A DNA stretch of 64,000 nucleotides from Bombella mellum (GTDB lineage: Bacteria; Pseudomonadota; Alphaproteobacteria; Acetobacterales; Acetobacteraceae): positions 326,285 through 390,284 of the forward strand of contig NZ_PDLY01000002.1 of the NCBI RefSeq assembly GCF_014048465.1, written 5' to 3'. A program made the translations under genes and the position numbers. The notes below the pieces were generated by a model that saw only the letters and a list, made by a program, of their open reading frames with translations, had not been told where the DNA came from and searched no databases. Numbering within the stretch: the stretch's first letter is position 1; each line of letters begins with the position of its first letter. Positions 20,347 through 30,191 of the stretch are shown one piece after another.

Positions 20347-21369
20347 TCAGACCGCATCGGAGAGCGGGTGCGGAAGGCGGAAATTGATGTTTTCCTCCTT
20401 CACGATACGCTCCTCGATCGTGACGTCATAGCGGACGGAAAGCTGCTCGATCATTTCCTGCACGAGGCTCTCCGGGGCGGAGGCCCCAGCACTCATGCCC
20501 AGCGTCCTGACCCCTTCCAGCTCACTCCAATCCATGTCCGACACCTTGGGCACCAGCAGGGCACGCTTGGCCAGAGACCGCTCGGCCACCTCACGCAGAC
20601 GCTGGGAATTGGACGAGTTCGGCGAGCCGATGACGATCACCAGATCACACTCGGCCGCCAGCTCCTTGACCGCCATCTGACGGTTGGTCGTGGCATAGCA
20701 GATGTCTTCCCGGCGTGGTCCCACGATGTTGGGGAAACGGGAACGCAGGATGTCCACGATCTCCGCCGTGTCATCAACGGACAGGGTCGTCTGCGTGATG
20801 AAGGCCAGACGGTCCACGTCCTTCGGCTGGACCTCGGACGCCTCCTTCGCATCATTGATCAGCGTGACGGCTCCCGGCGGCAGCTGCCCCATCGTGCCGA
20901 CCACCTCGGGATGTCCGGCATGGCCGATCATGAGGATGTGACGCTGCTCCGGGCCACCACCGGCAAAATGACGTTCAGCCTCCCTATGGACCTTGGAGAC
21001 GAGCGGGCATGTGGCATCAAGATAAAGCAGGTTGCGCCGCTGCGCCTCGGCCGGAACGGACTTGGGCACGCCATGGGCGGAGAACACCACATGACCATCG
21101 GGCGGAACCTCGTCCAGCTCCTCCACGAAAATGGCCCCCTTGGCTTCCAGCCCTTCCACGACCGTGCGGTTGTGCACGATCTCGTGGCGGACATAGACGG
21201 GTGCCCCATAACGGCGCAGTGCCTCCTCGACCACTCGGATGGCCCTGTCGACCCCGGCGCAGAAACCACGCGGCCCCGCCAGAAGAATCTTCAGCGGCTG
21301 CTTCCCGGCTGCTGAATCTGCTCCGGGGACGGCAGAGTTGGAGGTTACAGGCGTCGTCTGTTCTGACAT
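20347..21369 (-). CDS. ispH: 4-hydroxy-3-methylbut-2-enyl diphosphate reductase
   Basis: IspH is the last enzyme of the MEP isoprenoid pathway and carries an Fe-S cluster. The three cluster cysteines lie in [29 protein letters not shown] and [10 protein letters not shown]. The substrate-binding histidines are in [14 protein letters not shown] and [12 protein letters not shown]. The N-terminus has about 25 extra residues of low complexity, so a later start is possible, although no better ATG occurs before the conserved region. It heads the ispH-thrB-rnhA operon. Confidence 0.95.
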   Translation of the reverse strand: MSEQTTPVTSNSAVPGADSAAGKQPLKILLAGPRGFCAGVDRAIRVVEEALRRYGAPVYVRHEIVHNRTVVEGLEAKGAIFVEELDEVPPDGHVVFSAHGVPKSVPAEAQRRNLLYLDATCPLVSKVHREAERHFAGGGPEQRHILMIGHAGHPEVVGTMGQLPPGAVTLINDAKEASEVQPKDVDRLAFITQTTLSVDDTAEIVDILRSRFPNIVGPRREDICYATTNRQMAVKELAAECDLVIVIGSPNSSNSQRLREVAERSLAKRALLVPKVSDMDWSELEGVRTLGMSAGASAPESLVQEMIEQLSVRYDVTIEERIVKEENINFRLPHPLSDAV

Positions 21370-21534
21370 AATCTTCCCCAGGCAGGCGATGAACGATACG
21401 ATGTTGAACGGTCCGGTGATGCTCCATGCAAGGCCATGGCCTCTTCCGCATCACCGCTCTGGGCCTCTATATCGTCCGTATTGCCGTCTGCTGCAATGTC
21501 CTGCACCATTTTCTTGTGGAGTTTTCTGAGTCCG

Positions 21535-22137
21535 ATGCCCGCATTCTCCCTCTCCCCCCGCATCTTTTCCCGCCTTGCAGCGGGCCTCGGCTCCCTCATG
21601 CTGGCTGGTCTGCTGAGCGGATGTGAAGAGGCGGACACCACGCACACCTTTGCTCCCGCCTGTCCCAGATTTGACGTCCCCGGCCAGGTGGCGGACCGCA
21701 TCACCTATGATGGAAAAGGACTTGATGCCGCCCACCGCCTGACCTCGACCCACATACTGGGCGTGCAGGGCGACTGCCGCAACGGCCCGAGGGACGAGCA
21801 GAAACGCCCCATGACCCGTGTCCGCGTCAGCCTGAACCTCCAGCTGGAGCGTGGCCCTGCCGCCAGTGCGGACACGGTGACGGTTCCCTATTTCGTCGCC
21901 ATCCTTCAGGATGGGGCCATCGTCGACAAGAAAATCTTCACGGAGACCATCAGGCTGCCACCGACCGTCTCCATCAGCCACAGCAGCACGCCCCTGCGTT
22001 TCATCGACGTGCCGACCGGAAACAACCCGCAGATCAGCCCCTATACGATGGAGATCGGCCTCCAGCTCAACCATTCCGAACTGGACTACAACCGCAGCCA
22101 CCTGCGCACGGCCCAGTTCCACGAGCATGTGCAGTAA
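21535..22137 (+). CDS. Putative lipoprotein of unknown function
   Basis: The 200-residue protein has a lipoprotein signal (RIFSRLAAGLGSLMLAGLLSGC) at residues about 9-30. The rest has no motif I can name: a CPRFDVPGQVADRITYDG start, TRVRVSLNLQLERG and a C-terminus ending QFHEHVQ. Similar lipoproteins are common beside ispH in Acetobacteraceae to my recollection, but this is not verified. The start at 21535 is chosen for the signal peptide; its ribosome-binding site is weak. It is divergent from ispH and followed by a strong terminator. Confidence 0.7.
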   Translation: MPAFSLSPRIFSRLAAGLGSLMLAGLLSGCEEADTTHTFAPACPRFDVPGQVADRITYDGKGLDAAHRLTSTHILGVQGDCRNGPRDEQKRPMTRVRVSLNLQLERGPAASADTVTVPYFVAILQDGAIVDKKIFTETIRLPPTVSISHSSTPLRFIDVPTGNNPQISPYTMEIGLQLNHSELDYNRSHLRTAQFHEHVQ

Positions 22138-22175
22138 GTCCACCCCTGCGGGGTGAAGCCTGTCCCCGACATGAA

Positions 22176-22204
22176 AAAGGCCCCTCCGAAATGGAGGGGC
22201 CTTT
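22176..22204. terminator. Strong terminator between convergent genes
   Basis: The perfect 12-bp stem AAAGGCCCCTCC/GGAGGGGCCTTT around a 5-base loop has T-rich flanks on both strands. It probably ends both the lipoprotein gene and the glycosyltransferase at 22211. Confidence 0.92.
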
Positions 22205-22210
22205 CTTCTG

Positions 22211-24130
22211 TCATATCTGATGCAGGGGAATGCTGCCTTTTTTCTCCTCGACCAGAGGATCAAGCACGTAACGCCATTCCTCTTTCAGACGGGAGGCGAC
22301 ATCAGCTTCCTCCACCATGTCCAGCAGGGCCAGAAGACGTTCCTGCCAGGTTTCACGCACGACGTTCTCGGCCCGGGCGATGCTGTCAATGCTCCGCAGT
22401 CTGGTCAGTTCATCCAGCAGGTCCTCGGAGCGGCTCATGATCCTGTCATTCCGCCCTTCATGCGGGTCATTCATCTGGCAAATGAAGGCATTGGCCCAGT
22501 AATCGGCGTAGCGTTCCACACCGAAGGACATGGCTCCGTCCAGCCCACTGTTGCGGGCATATTTCCAGACCCATTCGATGATCGACTTGTAGTAATAATG
22601 GGAGATGTAAATGTCCTCATAATTACCATGGTCGGCAAAGGCCGGATCAGCCCCGATGCCCGGCGGCGGATTGCGGTACCCATGAACGGCCCCGTCGGTC
22701 AGCCTGTAGGTGAAACTCTCCGCACCCACCCAGACCGGGTGATGAGGCCGCGACTGGATGGCACGCCCCGGACGGACCGCCGACTTGACGAGACGCCAGC
22801 CCTCGCCGATCCCCCCCTGCGAGACGATCTTCTGGTTGCGCTGTGTCAGCGGCATGGTCAGGTCAGCCAGCCCGCCCCTGTTGACCTCCGAGGCCACGAA
22901 CTTCCAGTTCAGGGCGATGGCGTCACTCTCCCAGCGGGAAAAGGCCTGAAGGTAGTCGCCCACGGTGCGGTAGGACGGTGACAGGGTGATGAACTCGTCG
23001 CCATCCAGAATGAAGCACCATTCATAGTCCAGAATGTTCGGCAGGATGTTCAGCCCATGTCCGTAGGCTTTCGTCTGGGCGGACATGCCCGGCTCGACCG
23101 GGTTCTCGATGAAGGTGATGATCCCCTCGTCATGCAGGGCCTTCAGCAGCAGGTCGGAGCGGTCGTTGTTGTCATTGCTGTAGATGAAGAAATGCTCGAC
23201 CCCGATGCTCCGGTGATAGGCCAGCCACTCCAGAATGTAGATGCCCTCATTGCGGATGGTGGACATCAGGCAGACCTTCCTGCGTGGCTTCACGCTGGCC
23301 CGGGCCGTATGCAAAGTTGCCTGGGCAAAGCCGGCAGGGGCATCAAGCTGCCCGTAGGTCAGGACGGCATCCCCCAGAGGGCAGCCCCGCTCCTCCGCCG
23401 GGTAGCTGTCCCTGTCTTCCACCCAGCGGGCCAGACAGTCCCAGCCATCCCGCCAGGGGGCCTTCCCGGCACGACGGAGGAAGGTCTCACGCAGCGTCGC
23501 ATCCTCCAGAAGCCTCCGGCCCATGTCCCGGATGACGGACCATGCGGCCACGGGCACCATGGCGTCCAGCAGCCAGCCCAGATAAGGCCCCTCGTGACGG
23601 CTGATCAGGTTTTCGAAATGCTCAACGGACGGGAAGGCCGTGAAGAATGTGGCCATGTCCTCACCGAACTGGCGCAGCTCCTCGGTGGCCGCAACCTCGT
23701 GCAGCTGGAACTGCTCCCAGCCCAGCATGTGGCTACAGTCACCGATGAATTCGTTGACACCGCTGCTGCTGTTCCAGGGCTGGGCCGTGCAGCAGTGACT
23801 TGGCCGCAGAAGGTTCCGGAGACCGATGCGCCCCTCATATCCGAGGATGTCAACACGGCGGAACGGCAGCACGGCCCCCTTGTAGGAGAAATGCTTGACC
23901 CAGAGGGCGGGAGGTTCCGTCTCCCCCGCCCGTGGGGCAGCCAGCAGGAACACGTAGTCAGGCTGCCCGGCCAGGGTCATGGCCAGAAGGGGAACATAAA
24001 GAGGCTCGTTCTCTTCGTCCCGACGGGCCATCTCGTCAGAACGGACATGGCATACCCCATGGTCCTCACACCGGACGGCCAGCCACCCCTGGTGCCCTGT
24101 TTCCAGATAATGAAAAGTGGCTTCAGCCAT
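22211..24130 (-). CDS. Large GT2/GT92-type glycosyltransferase
   Basis: In this 639-residue protein, residues 1 to about 290 are a region of unknown fold with few conserved motifs (for example CTAQPWNSSSGVNEFIGDCSH). From residue 300 the Glyco_tranf_2_4 / GT92-like domain is clear: KVCLMSTIRNEGIYILEWLAYHRS..., FFIYSNDNNDRS, and the DXD-type motif WCFILDGDEFITL. The last 90 residues are helical and charged. No membrane segment is visible, so a cytoplasmic role in glycan decoration is likely. It is divergent from the GT8 gene at 24216 with an 85-bp shared promoter space. Confidence 0.8.
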   Translation of the reverse strand: MAEATFHYLETGHQGWLAVRCEDHGVCHVRSDEMARRDEENEPLYVPLLAMTLAGQPDYVFLLAAPRAGETEPPALWVKHFSYKGAVLPFRRVDILGYEGRIGLRNLLRPSHCCTAQPWNSSSGVNEFIGDCSHMLGWEQFQLHEVAATEELRQFGEDMATFFTAFPSVEHFENLISRHEGPYLGWLLDAMVPVAAWSVIRDMGRRLLEDATLRETFLRRAGKAPWRDGWDCLARWVEDRDSYPAEERGCPLGDAVLTYGQLDAPAGFAQATLHTARASVKPRRKVCLMSTIRNEGIYILEWLAYHRSIGVEHFFIYSNDNNDRSDLLLKALHDEGIITFIENPVEPGMSAQTKAYGHGLNILPNILDYEWCFILDGDEFITLSPSYRTVGDYLQAFSRWESDAIALNWKFVASEVNRGGLADLTMPLTQRNQKIVSQGGIGEGWRLVKSAVRPGRAIQSRPHHPVWVGAESFTYRLTDGAVHGYRNPPPGIGADPAFADHGNYEDIYISHYYYKSIIEWVWKYARNSGLDGAMSFGVERYADYWANAFICQMNDPHEGRNDRIMSRSEDLLDELTRLRSIDSIARAENVVRETWQERLLALLDMVEEADVASRLKEEWRYVLDPLVEEKKGSIPLHQI

Positions 24131-24215
24131 CTCTGCGCCTCTCCTGCATAATGTTGCCTACCTCCCCGGAACCTTCTATAATCCTCGAACATCTGTTAAA
24201 TAATCTGGCCTGTTT

Positions 24216-25112
24216 ATGCAAATCGTTCCTCCACCGCCTGCAGGTTTCATACCGCTTGTTCTGCCCCTTACCGAGCATAACGCACCCAACGCTTACGCTA
24301 CCATCCTTTCGGGGCTCAACAACCTGTTGCCGGGCGTGAGGCTTGCCCTCTACATGCTGCATGAAACCCTGCCAGAGACAACGAAGGACGTAGGCCGTCG
24401 GCTCTTTGACGGCAGGCGGTCCCAGATACACTTCGTTGACGTGTCGGAATGGATGCAGGCCCATGATCCGACCCATCTCGAAACGACGGACCGCACGACA
24501 TTCTACCGGCTGGCCATTCCGACACTTTTTGCCAGCTTTCCCCGTGTCGTCTACCTGAATGACGACATCCTCCTGCGGGCCTGCCCCAGCCTGCTCTATT
24601 ACAGCATCCCCAACACGGCCCAGCTCGGCACGACACGGGACCTGCTCCTGATCCCGGCACAGACGAACGGCTTCCGTGTTCCCCAGTCCATCGCCGGTGG
24701 TGCCCAGCTGGTGGACTATCACCGTGGTGCCCTGGGGGTTCTTGATTCCAACAACTATTTCCAGGATGGCGTGCTGGTCTTCAACATCGCCAAGATATCG
24801 CCCTCCCAGGCAGAGGAATGCGGCCAGCTCTGCAACACGCTGTTCTGGATGAACGACCAGGACATCCTGAACCGCATCTTCTACGGTCATGTCCATTTCA
24901 TCCATCAGAACTGGAACGTCTGCTGGGGCCCCGGCTGTGTCGAGGCCAGCGAGGCCCTGCCAGCCGAATGGAAGAAAATCTACGATGACGGGCTGTCCAA
25001 CCCCTTTGCGGTCCACTTCACCGGCTTCCCCAAACCGTGGACCGGCTGGGACGGCCCCTATACGGAAGATTTCCGCCGCCTGCTCAATGAGGTCCTGAAA
25101 GCTTTTCCATAA
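24216..25112 (+). CDS. Glycosyltransferase family 8 protein
   Basis: This 298-residue retaining transferase has the start PPAGFIPLVLPLTEHNAPNA, the helical FYRLAIPTLFASFPRVVYLN leading into the acidic motif NDDILLRACP, then NNYFQDGVLVFN and the late VHFTGFPKPWTGW metal-ligand region. The DXD is NDD rather than the usual DxD, which may still bind metal. It is followed 59 bp later by a GT2 gene on the same strand, so both may act in series on one glycan. Confidence 0.82.
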   Translation: MQIVPPPPAGFIPLVLPLTEHNAPNAYATILSGLNNLLPGVRLALYMLHETLPETTKDVGRRLFDGRRSQIHFVDVSEWMQAHDPTHLETTDRTTFYRLAIPTLFASFPRVVYLNDDILLRACPSLLYYSIPNTAQLGTTRDLLLIPAQTNGFRVPQSIAGGAQLVDYHRGALGVLDSNNYFQDGVLVFNIAKISPSQAEECGQLCNTLFWMNDQDILNRIFYGHVHFIHQNWNVCWGPGCVEASEALPAEWKKIYDDGLSNPFAVHFTGFPKPWTGWDGPYTEDFRRLLNEVLKAFP

Positions 25113-25171
25113 GCCCCTCACCATATTTTCATCATCCATTCACCTGCAATCCACATCTGGCGAGGCATTTC

Positions 25172-26608
25172 ATGGCTGGGACACTGGGCATCGGCATCAT
25201 CACCTACAACCGCAAGGACACTCTCAGAGGTGTTGTTGACAGCATCCTGCGCCACACCAGCACGGATTTTGAGTTTGTCGTGGCGGATGACGGGTCCACG
25301 GATGGCACGCCCGACCTGCTGAGACAGCTGAATGTCCCCTGCATCACCGGGCGCAACAAGGGCATTTCATGGAACCGCAACCGCATCCTCTGGTACCTGA
25401 AGGAAGAGAAGCGGTGCGACTGGATCATCATTCTGGAAGATGACTGCTTCCCTACCGTCTTCGGCTGGGAACGCCCCTGGATCGACGCCATCGAGCGTTA
25501 CGGCCATGTCAACTTCATGCCGGAACTCACCATCGAGATCGACAATGACATCTCCTCCGGCCGTGGCACCCCCGAGGACCCTTTCATCGCTCCCATGCAT
25601 CAGGCCTTCTGCATCGGGTATCACGCCAAGGCCCTCTCCTATGTCGGGTATCTGGACACCCGGTTTGAAAAATACGGGGAAGAGCATGTCGAGCACACAC
25701 AGCGTTTCCTGCGGGCCGGCTATGGCGGACTGTCCCAGCATCTCAGCCCCGAGCGTGGGCAGCTTTTCTACCTGAGAGGCGGGCTTGATACCCTGCCCTC
25801 CCACAGCCACGGCAGCCATGAGCTGGCCATGCGCAACAAGACCATACACGACGCCATCCGCCACGAACCGCTCTACCGCCACCCCTGGCGGAATGATGAG
25901 GAGATGTTCGAGTTCCGGGAAGAGATCGCCCGGGTCCTGCCCGGTCCCGCTCCCGAGCCGGAAGGCGAGCCGCAGCTCTTTGACAGCATCATCTCGCTGG
26001 GCGGCGACGAGCTTGTCAATCAGGCCATCAGGAACCATTTCGGACGCCCCGGCCCCGGTCTCTTTGACCAGTTCATCGCCCCGTTCCACACGCTGGTCTC
26101 ACTGTTCCGGCATGACTTTTCCGGCCTGCTCTCCACGAACTGCCTCTACGGCTATCATGATGCCCTGCGCTGCCGTGACACGCTGCTCATCTACCATAAC
26201 TGTCTGGAAAAACAGCCCGGAGAACATGCGTCCGTGGAAATGTTCCACGCCCAGCTTCCTCTTCTCCGCCACCGTTTCCACACCATGATCCAGGAAATTG
26301 ACAGCCTCTGTCACCGGTCACGGCGGGTCCTCTTTGTCCGCAGCTGGCGGGACGGCTTCCTGTATGCCGGGCAGCACCGCCCCGCCCATGTCGCCAGTGT
26401 CGACTTCCAGGCTCTGGTGGATGCCCTGGCGGCCCGTTATCCCTCGCTGGATTTCAGGGTCATGTTCGTCAATTTCGGCAAAGCCCATGCGACCGACAGC
26501 CGCATGATGTTCGCCAATACGGACACCCCGGATACATGCCCCAGGGACGAGGAACTGGCCGGATGGAGCCGCCTGTTCTCGACCTACAGGATCGGCCTGC
26601 ACACCTGA
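25172..26608 (+). CDS. Glycosyltransferase family 2 protein with C-terminal extension
   Basis: This 478-residue protein has a GT-A domain in residues 1 to about 230: LGIGIITYNRKDTLRGVVDSI, VVADDGSTDGTPDLL and WIIILEDDCFP as the DXD region. The last 200 residues (from about GGDELVNQAIRNHF) hold a different domain, with DTLLIYHNCLEKQPGEH and RVLFVRSWRDGF, that resembles the papain-like or DUF1796-type regions found near sugar transferases; I cannot assign it firmly. It is convergent with the transferase at 26622 with only 13 bp between stops. Confidence 0.8.
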   Translation: MAGTLGIGIITYNRKDTLRGVVDSILRHTSTDFEFVVADDGSTDGTPDLLRQLNVPCITGRNKGISWNRNRILWYLKEEKRCDWIIILEDDCFPTVFGWERPWIDAIERYGHVNFMPELTIEIDNDISSGRGTPEDPFIAPMHQAFCIGYHAKALSYVGYLDTRFEKYGEEHVEHTQRFLRAGYGGLSQHLSPERGQLFYLRGGLDTLPSHSHGSHELAMRNKTIHDAIRHEPLYRHPWRNDEEMFEFREEIARVLPGPAPEPEGEPQLFDSIISLGGDELVNQAIRNHFGRPGPGLFDQFIAPFHTLVSLFRHDFSGLLSTNCLYGYHDALRCRDTLLIYHNCLEKQPGEHASVEMFHAQLPLLRHRFHTMIQEIDSLCHRSRRVLFVRSWRDGFLYAGQHRPAHVASVDFQALVDALAARYPSLDFRVMFVNFGKAHATDSRMMFANTDTPDTCPRDEELAGWSRLFSTYRIGLHT

Positions 26609-26621
26609 GAAACACCCGATC

Positions 26622-27734
26622 CTAAAGACCCGTCAGATGACGCCACGCATGAACGTCCTCTGACAGGGTCCCCAGCATCTGGCCCACGATGTAATGCGCC
26701 ACGGCACATTCATTGAACAGGGCGTGATAACGCTGCCACCCCGCCCGGGCGGCTTCCCTGCGGGCCTTCGGGGCCTTGTGATACTGGCCGATCAGCTCGA
26801 CAAGTTCATCCAGACTGCTGAAGAAGACCATCTCCTGATCGGAGAACAGGCAGTCATACCCCGTCTGACGCTCCATGAAGACGAGCTGCCCGTTCCCGAT
26901 CATCTGGGCCAGACGGTCGGAACTGTACAGATAATGATCCGCCCGGCGGCTGATGTTCAGGCCCATGGCCGTCTGCTCCAGCAGGGCAGCATAGGCGGCC
27001 CCGCTGACATAAGGCTGCCCTCTCACCCCGGCATAAGCAAAACGCACCGAAGGCGGGAGCCGCTCCTCCAGAAGCTCACAGAATTCGTCCATGTGCCATT
27101 CCTGCCCACAGATGGTCCTCAAACGGACCGGGTTTCCACAGGAATAGAAAATGTCGGCCTCGGGACAGGCCAGGGCGAACACCTGCCCTCTCTCGACGCT
27201 GCGATCCACGGGGTTGGGCAGGAAAGCCACCCGCCCCCTGTCTCCCACCACCTGCCGCACGACCGGCCCTGCCGTGGAAATGAAGCTGATGTCCACGACC
27301 TGATGGCGGGCCGCAAAATCCGCCGCATTCTCCTCAACAAACAGGGCATCAACATTCCACTGGGCAACGGTCATGCCCGGCTGCTGCTGACGCAGCTCTT
27401 CGATGACGGAAGGAGGAATCATGTAGCCATGCCCCAGCAGCAGGATATCCGGCGCAGTGAACGCCAGAAACTCCTTCAGGGCACGAAAGAGATGATGACG
27501 CCCCATGTTGCGGCTGCCGAACAGGCTACCGGCACGGGCAACGTCCCTGTAGGAAAAATCAATGACGTGATGGCCATTCCGTATCAGCCCGTTGGAGAGC
27601 TTGCCTCCCACGCTGAACTGGCTTGGAGCCTTCCTCTTCAGGCTGAAGAAAAAGTCCCCGACATGAACGATCTTCAGCGGGCGGGATGTCTGCCATTCTC
27701 TCCCATGCCAGAGACCATCAACCATTCCGGACAC
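26622..27734 (-). CDS. CgeB-like glycosyltransferase
   Basis: The 370-residue protein begins LKIVHVGDFFFSLKRKAPSQFSVGGKLSNGLIRNGH, the GT-B type opening of the CgeB/DUF3880 group, and its C-terminal half includes MGLNISRRADHYLYSSDRLAQMIGNGQLVF, which resembles the nucleotide-sugar region of that family. No membrane segment. It starts at a GTG, with an ATG three codons on. It is the last transferase of the cluster. Donor and acceptor are unknown. Confidence 0.72.
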   Translation of the reverse strand: MSGMVDGLWHGREWQTSRPLKIVHVGDFFFSLKRKAPSQFSVGGKLSNGLIRNGHHVIDFSYRDVARAGSLFGSRNMGRHHLFRALKEFLAFTAPDILLLGHGYMIPPSVIEELRQQQPGMTVAQWNVDALFVEENAADFAARHQVVDISFISTAGPVVRQVVGDRGRVAFLPNPVDRSVERGQVFALACPEADIFYSCGNPVRLRTICGQEWHMDEFCELLEERLPPSVRFAYAGVRGQPYVSGAAYAALLEQTAMGLNISRRADHYLYSSDRLAQMIGNGQLVFMERQTGYDCLFSDQEMVFFSSLDELVELIGQYHKAPKARREAARAGWQRYHALFNECAVAHYIVGQMLGTLSEDVHAWRHLTGL

Positions 27735-27797
27735 CCCGCCATCCCTGCTGTCAGATCCTTTCCATGACCGGGAGTGCCGCCGTCGGTACGCTGCCGG

Positions 27798-28400
27798 TCA
27801 GTCCGTCCACCATTGCACAGGTGTCGGCTCCTGACCATCATCATCTGCATCGGCGGCCACCGTCTTCAGTCTGGCGGAGGCAGCCACACGGCGGCTCTTC
27901 TGCTCCCGGACCTGATGCAGCTCCGCCCGAAGGCGCAGGATGCTGTCATCACGCTGCTGGATGGCCTTCCTGCCCTCTTCCACCTGAAGGCGCAGATGGG
28001 TCATCTGCGTATTCACGGCACGGATGCGCTCATTCAGGACCGCCAGTTCAGTTTCCGCATCATGCGCCCGACGCCGCTCCCTCTGGAGGCTCTGTTTCAG
28101 CCTCTCCTGCTCCTGCCCGACCTCCGCCGTGACGACCGCCCGGCCCGCATTCCTCTTCTGGGAGGGACGGCCAAGAGACTGATGCTCCACGACGACCGTG
28201 TCATCTCCGGCAAAACGACGGCGACGAACCGTTGGCTGGAGGGGCCTTCCACGGGTGGCGGAACGCCCCCTGCCACCCTGGCCATGATGTGGCGGAGCGT
28301 TCAGGCCATCACCGGCCGCCACTCCCTTCCTGCTGCCCATTCCCATCCTGTCCAATGCTTCACGGAGGGAATGTTCATTCAGATAAGACTCATCCTGCAT
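27798..28400 (-). CDS. Hypothetical coiled-coil protein
   Basis: This is a 200-residue Arg/Glu/Gln-rich protein. The N-terminal 90 residues are basic and low complexity. Residues about 95-175 form a heptad-like coiled coil (EQERLKQSLQRERRRAHDAE... through VEEGRKAIQQRDDSILRLRA). No signal peptide or domain is recognised. The start has no clear ribosome-binding site. It may be a scaffold or cell-envelope structural protein, but nothing in the context says which. Confidence 0.5.
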   Translation of the reverse strand: MQDESYLNEHSLREALDRMGMGSRKGVAAGDGLNAPPHHGQGGRGRSATRGRPLQPTVRRRRFAGDDTVVVEHQSLGRPSQKRNAGRAVVTAEVGQEQERLKQSLQRERRRAHDAETELAVLNERIRAVNTQMTHLRLQVEEGRKAIQQRDDSILRLRAELHQVREQKSRRVAASARLKTVAADADDDGQEPTPVQWWTD

Positions 28401-28650
28401 TTTCTATAATTCAACAATCGTAACAAAGCGACACAACACGAAACCTGACTCTCTTCTGCTCCCGAACACCCTCTCCTCTTTCACCATGAAAATGAAATGG
28501 AGAGGATATTTGTAGAAAAAGACAGAATGACAGGCTTTTTACTCCCGATGACTATGTTCTGTATCACACTATCAAGAAACCGTCAAAATCATGACAGGAG
28601 CATGGTCCATGAAGAACTGTTCTTTTTATCTCTGTTTATCCTTCTGAAAT

Positions 28651-29205
28651 TCAATGATTCTTTAGCCCATTTCCCTGCACCCGGCTCCGCTCCAGCAGCT
28701 CGAGCATGGCTCCCGCCAGAGTTTTCATATCTGCCGTGCTTCCATTTTTCTTTGCATCCGCCAGTGCAGTTCTTTCCTTGACCGTAGAAGCATGCATCAG
28801 CGCATACAGGAACTTCCTGTTGAAAGAACGGCCATACAGTCTGCCCAGTGTCGCCAGCTGTTTCTTCTCGGCATCAGACTGCGTGTCCGCCAGTGAAAGC
28901 GTATAGATGCCTGCCATCTTCTGGGCGGCCGTATATGTCTTGTCGTAATCCTTGACCTGCTGGGCCGCAAATCCCTTGATCAGCCCATCATCACTATGCA
29001 GGGCCGCCAGATCGGTCATGGCCTTCATGTAGGCGGAACGGGCACTGATCTGCTGCAGAAGGCACGCATCCCCGGCCGCCAGTTTCGGCGTCGGCGGAGA
29101 GACCGGCCCCTTGGGCAGCGGCGGCACCGGTGGTGCCGGTGGCGGGGTGAGACCACAGCCTCCCAGGGACAGGAACACGGCACAGGCCACATAACGCACT
29201 TTCAT
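28651..29205 (-). CDS. Putative Pro-rich lipoprotein
   Basis: The 184-residue protein has a lipobox SLGGC at about residue 17, a Pro-rich linker (TPPPAPPVPPLPKG) that could span peptidoglycan, and a helical C-terminal domain with ISARSAYMKAMTDLAAL... and DTQSDAEKKQLATLGRLYG. The helical part is reminiscent of DUF4142-type four-helix proteins, but I am not sure. An AGGG ribosome-binding site precedes the ATG by about 7 bases. It stands alone, preceded (3' side) by a 250-bp AT-leaning stretch at 28401-28650 in which I see no gene. Confidence 0.65.
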   Translation of the reverse strand: MKVRYVACAVFLSLGGCGLTPPPAPPVPPLPKGPVSPPTPKLAAGDACLLQQISARSAYMKAMTDLAALHSDDGLIKGFAAQQVKDYDKTYTAAQKMAGIYTLSLADTQSDAEKKQLATLGRLYGRSFNRKFLYALMHASTVKERTALADAKKNGSTADMKTLAGAMLELLERSRVQGNGLKNH

Positions 29206-29273
29206 ACGGCTTCCCTCTTCTCATCTTCCCAGACAACTGGAACAATGACCCCCGACTTTCACCAAGCCGGGTT

Positions 29274-29711
29274 ATGATCAACATGCTGCCCCATGACAGA
29301 CCAGTTTCCTCCCGCACGGGCACCTGCCTGAAAGCCCTCTTTGCCCTCGGGGCTGTCTATGCAGGTCTGGCCGTGGCCTGTCAGGCCGCCGCCACGCACC
29401 TGCCGGACGTCCATTTTCCCGTCCCCGGTGGTCGGCAGATGATGCACATGGCCGCCGACATCGCCCTCTGGCACGGCATCGCCCTGTGCGCCCTGACCCT
29501 GGGGAGCAGACAGCTCCACCCCCTGCGCCTCGTCATCGGCTGCATCGGGCTGGCCACGGGCACGGCCCTTTTCAGCATTCCCGTCACACTGCACGGATTC
29601 GGCATCCTGTTCCCGGCCCGGCTGGCTCCCTCCGGCGGCACCCTGATCATCCTGTCATGGTTCTGCGTCGCCTCGGCGGCCCTTTTCCGCTCCCGGCGGT
29701 CCCGGCCTTAA
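29274..29711 (+). CDS. DUF423 family membrane protein
   Basis: This is a small integral membrane protein of 145 residues with four hydrophobic segments (about 20-40, 57-80, 87-105, 120-142). The pattern ALGAVYAGLAVACQAAATHL ... ADIALWHGIALCALTLG ... GTALFSIPVTLHGFG is typical of DUF423 proteins, whose role is not known. The exact start is uncertain. Its stop overlaps the convergent gene at 29708 by 4 bp. Confidence 0.75.
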   Translation: MINMLPHDRPVSSRTGTCLKALFALGAVYAGLAVACQAAATHLPDVHFPVPGGRQMMHMAADIALWHGIALCALTLGSRQLHPLRLVIGCIGLATGTALFSIPVTLHGFGILFPARLAPSGGTLIILSWFCVASAALFRSRRSRP

Positions 29712-30028
29712 CGCCGGAACTGCCGCAGGAACCACAGCCCCAGAATCTGGATCAGCAGGGCCAGACAGAAGCAGGACAGGACAATGCCCACCAGAATCAG
29801 CTGCTCACGTCCCAAGGCCGTCTCGACATGGAACAGGCCATAAAGCCGCTGCCAGACCGAAGTGCCCACGACATGCTGCATGAGGCGGGTGGCCGGAGGA
29901 TAGAATCGGACCAGCACGAGAAAGATGAACGTAAGCCCGAGCAGAACGACCATCCGTCCCAGCGTCGACAGGACTGATATCTCCTTCCGTGAAGAGTTGG
30001 AAAAAATTGGCCGTTTCCGTTTCACCAC
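29708..30028 (-). CDS. Hypothetical two-helix membrane protein
   Basis: Residues about 27-50 (MVVLLGLTFIFLVLVRFY) and 85-110 (LILVGIVLSCFCLALLIQILGLW) are membrane helices separated by a loop of about 35 residues. The N-terminus is very basic (VKRKRPIFSNSSRKE). I place the start at the GTG at 30028 because AAGGA lies 8 bases upstream; the open frame reaches 30088 with a TTG. No family is recognised. Confidence 0.5.
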   Translation of the reverse strand: MVKRKRPIFSNSSRKEISVLSTLGRMVVLLGLTFIFLVLVRFYPPATRLMQHVVGTSVWQRLYGLFHVETALGREQLILVGIVLSCFCLALLIQILGLWFLRQFRR

Positions 30029-30191
30029 AAGCACACCATCCTTCTTAGATCGAGTGCATACCCTAATCAGGAGATTGCCGGTTATCAAGAACAGCTCACT
30101 CAGTGTGCCTCTTTTAACGTCATATTGTTACCTTTCAGCTAATGATGGAAAGAAATCTTTTCCGCAATCCATCCCACAGGAGACATGCCTC

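Noticed and set aside
19168..21315. 715-codon open frame on the + strand
   Set aside because: It lies opposite rnhA, thrB and ispH, which have clear catalytic motifs. Its length comes from GC-rich codon bias on the other strand.
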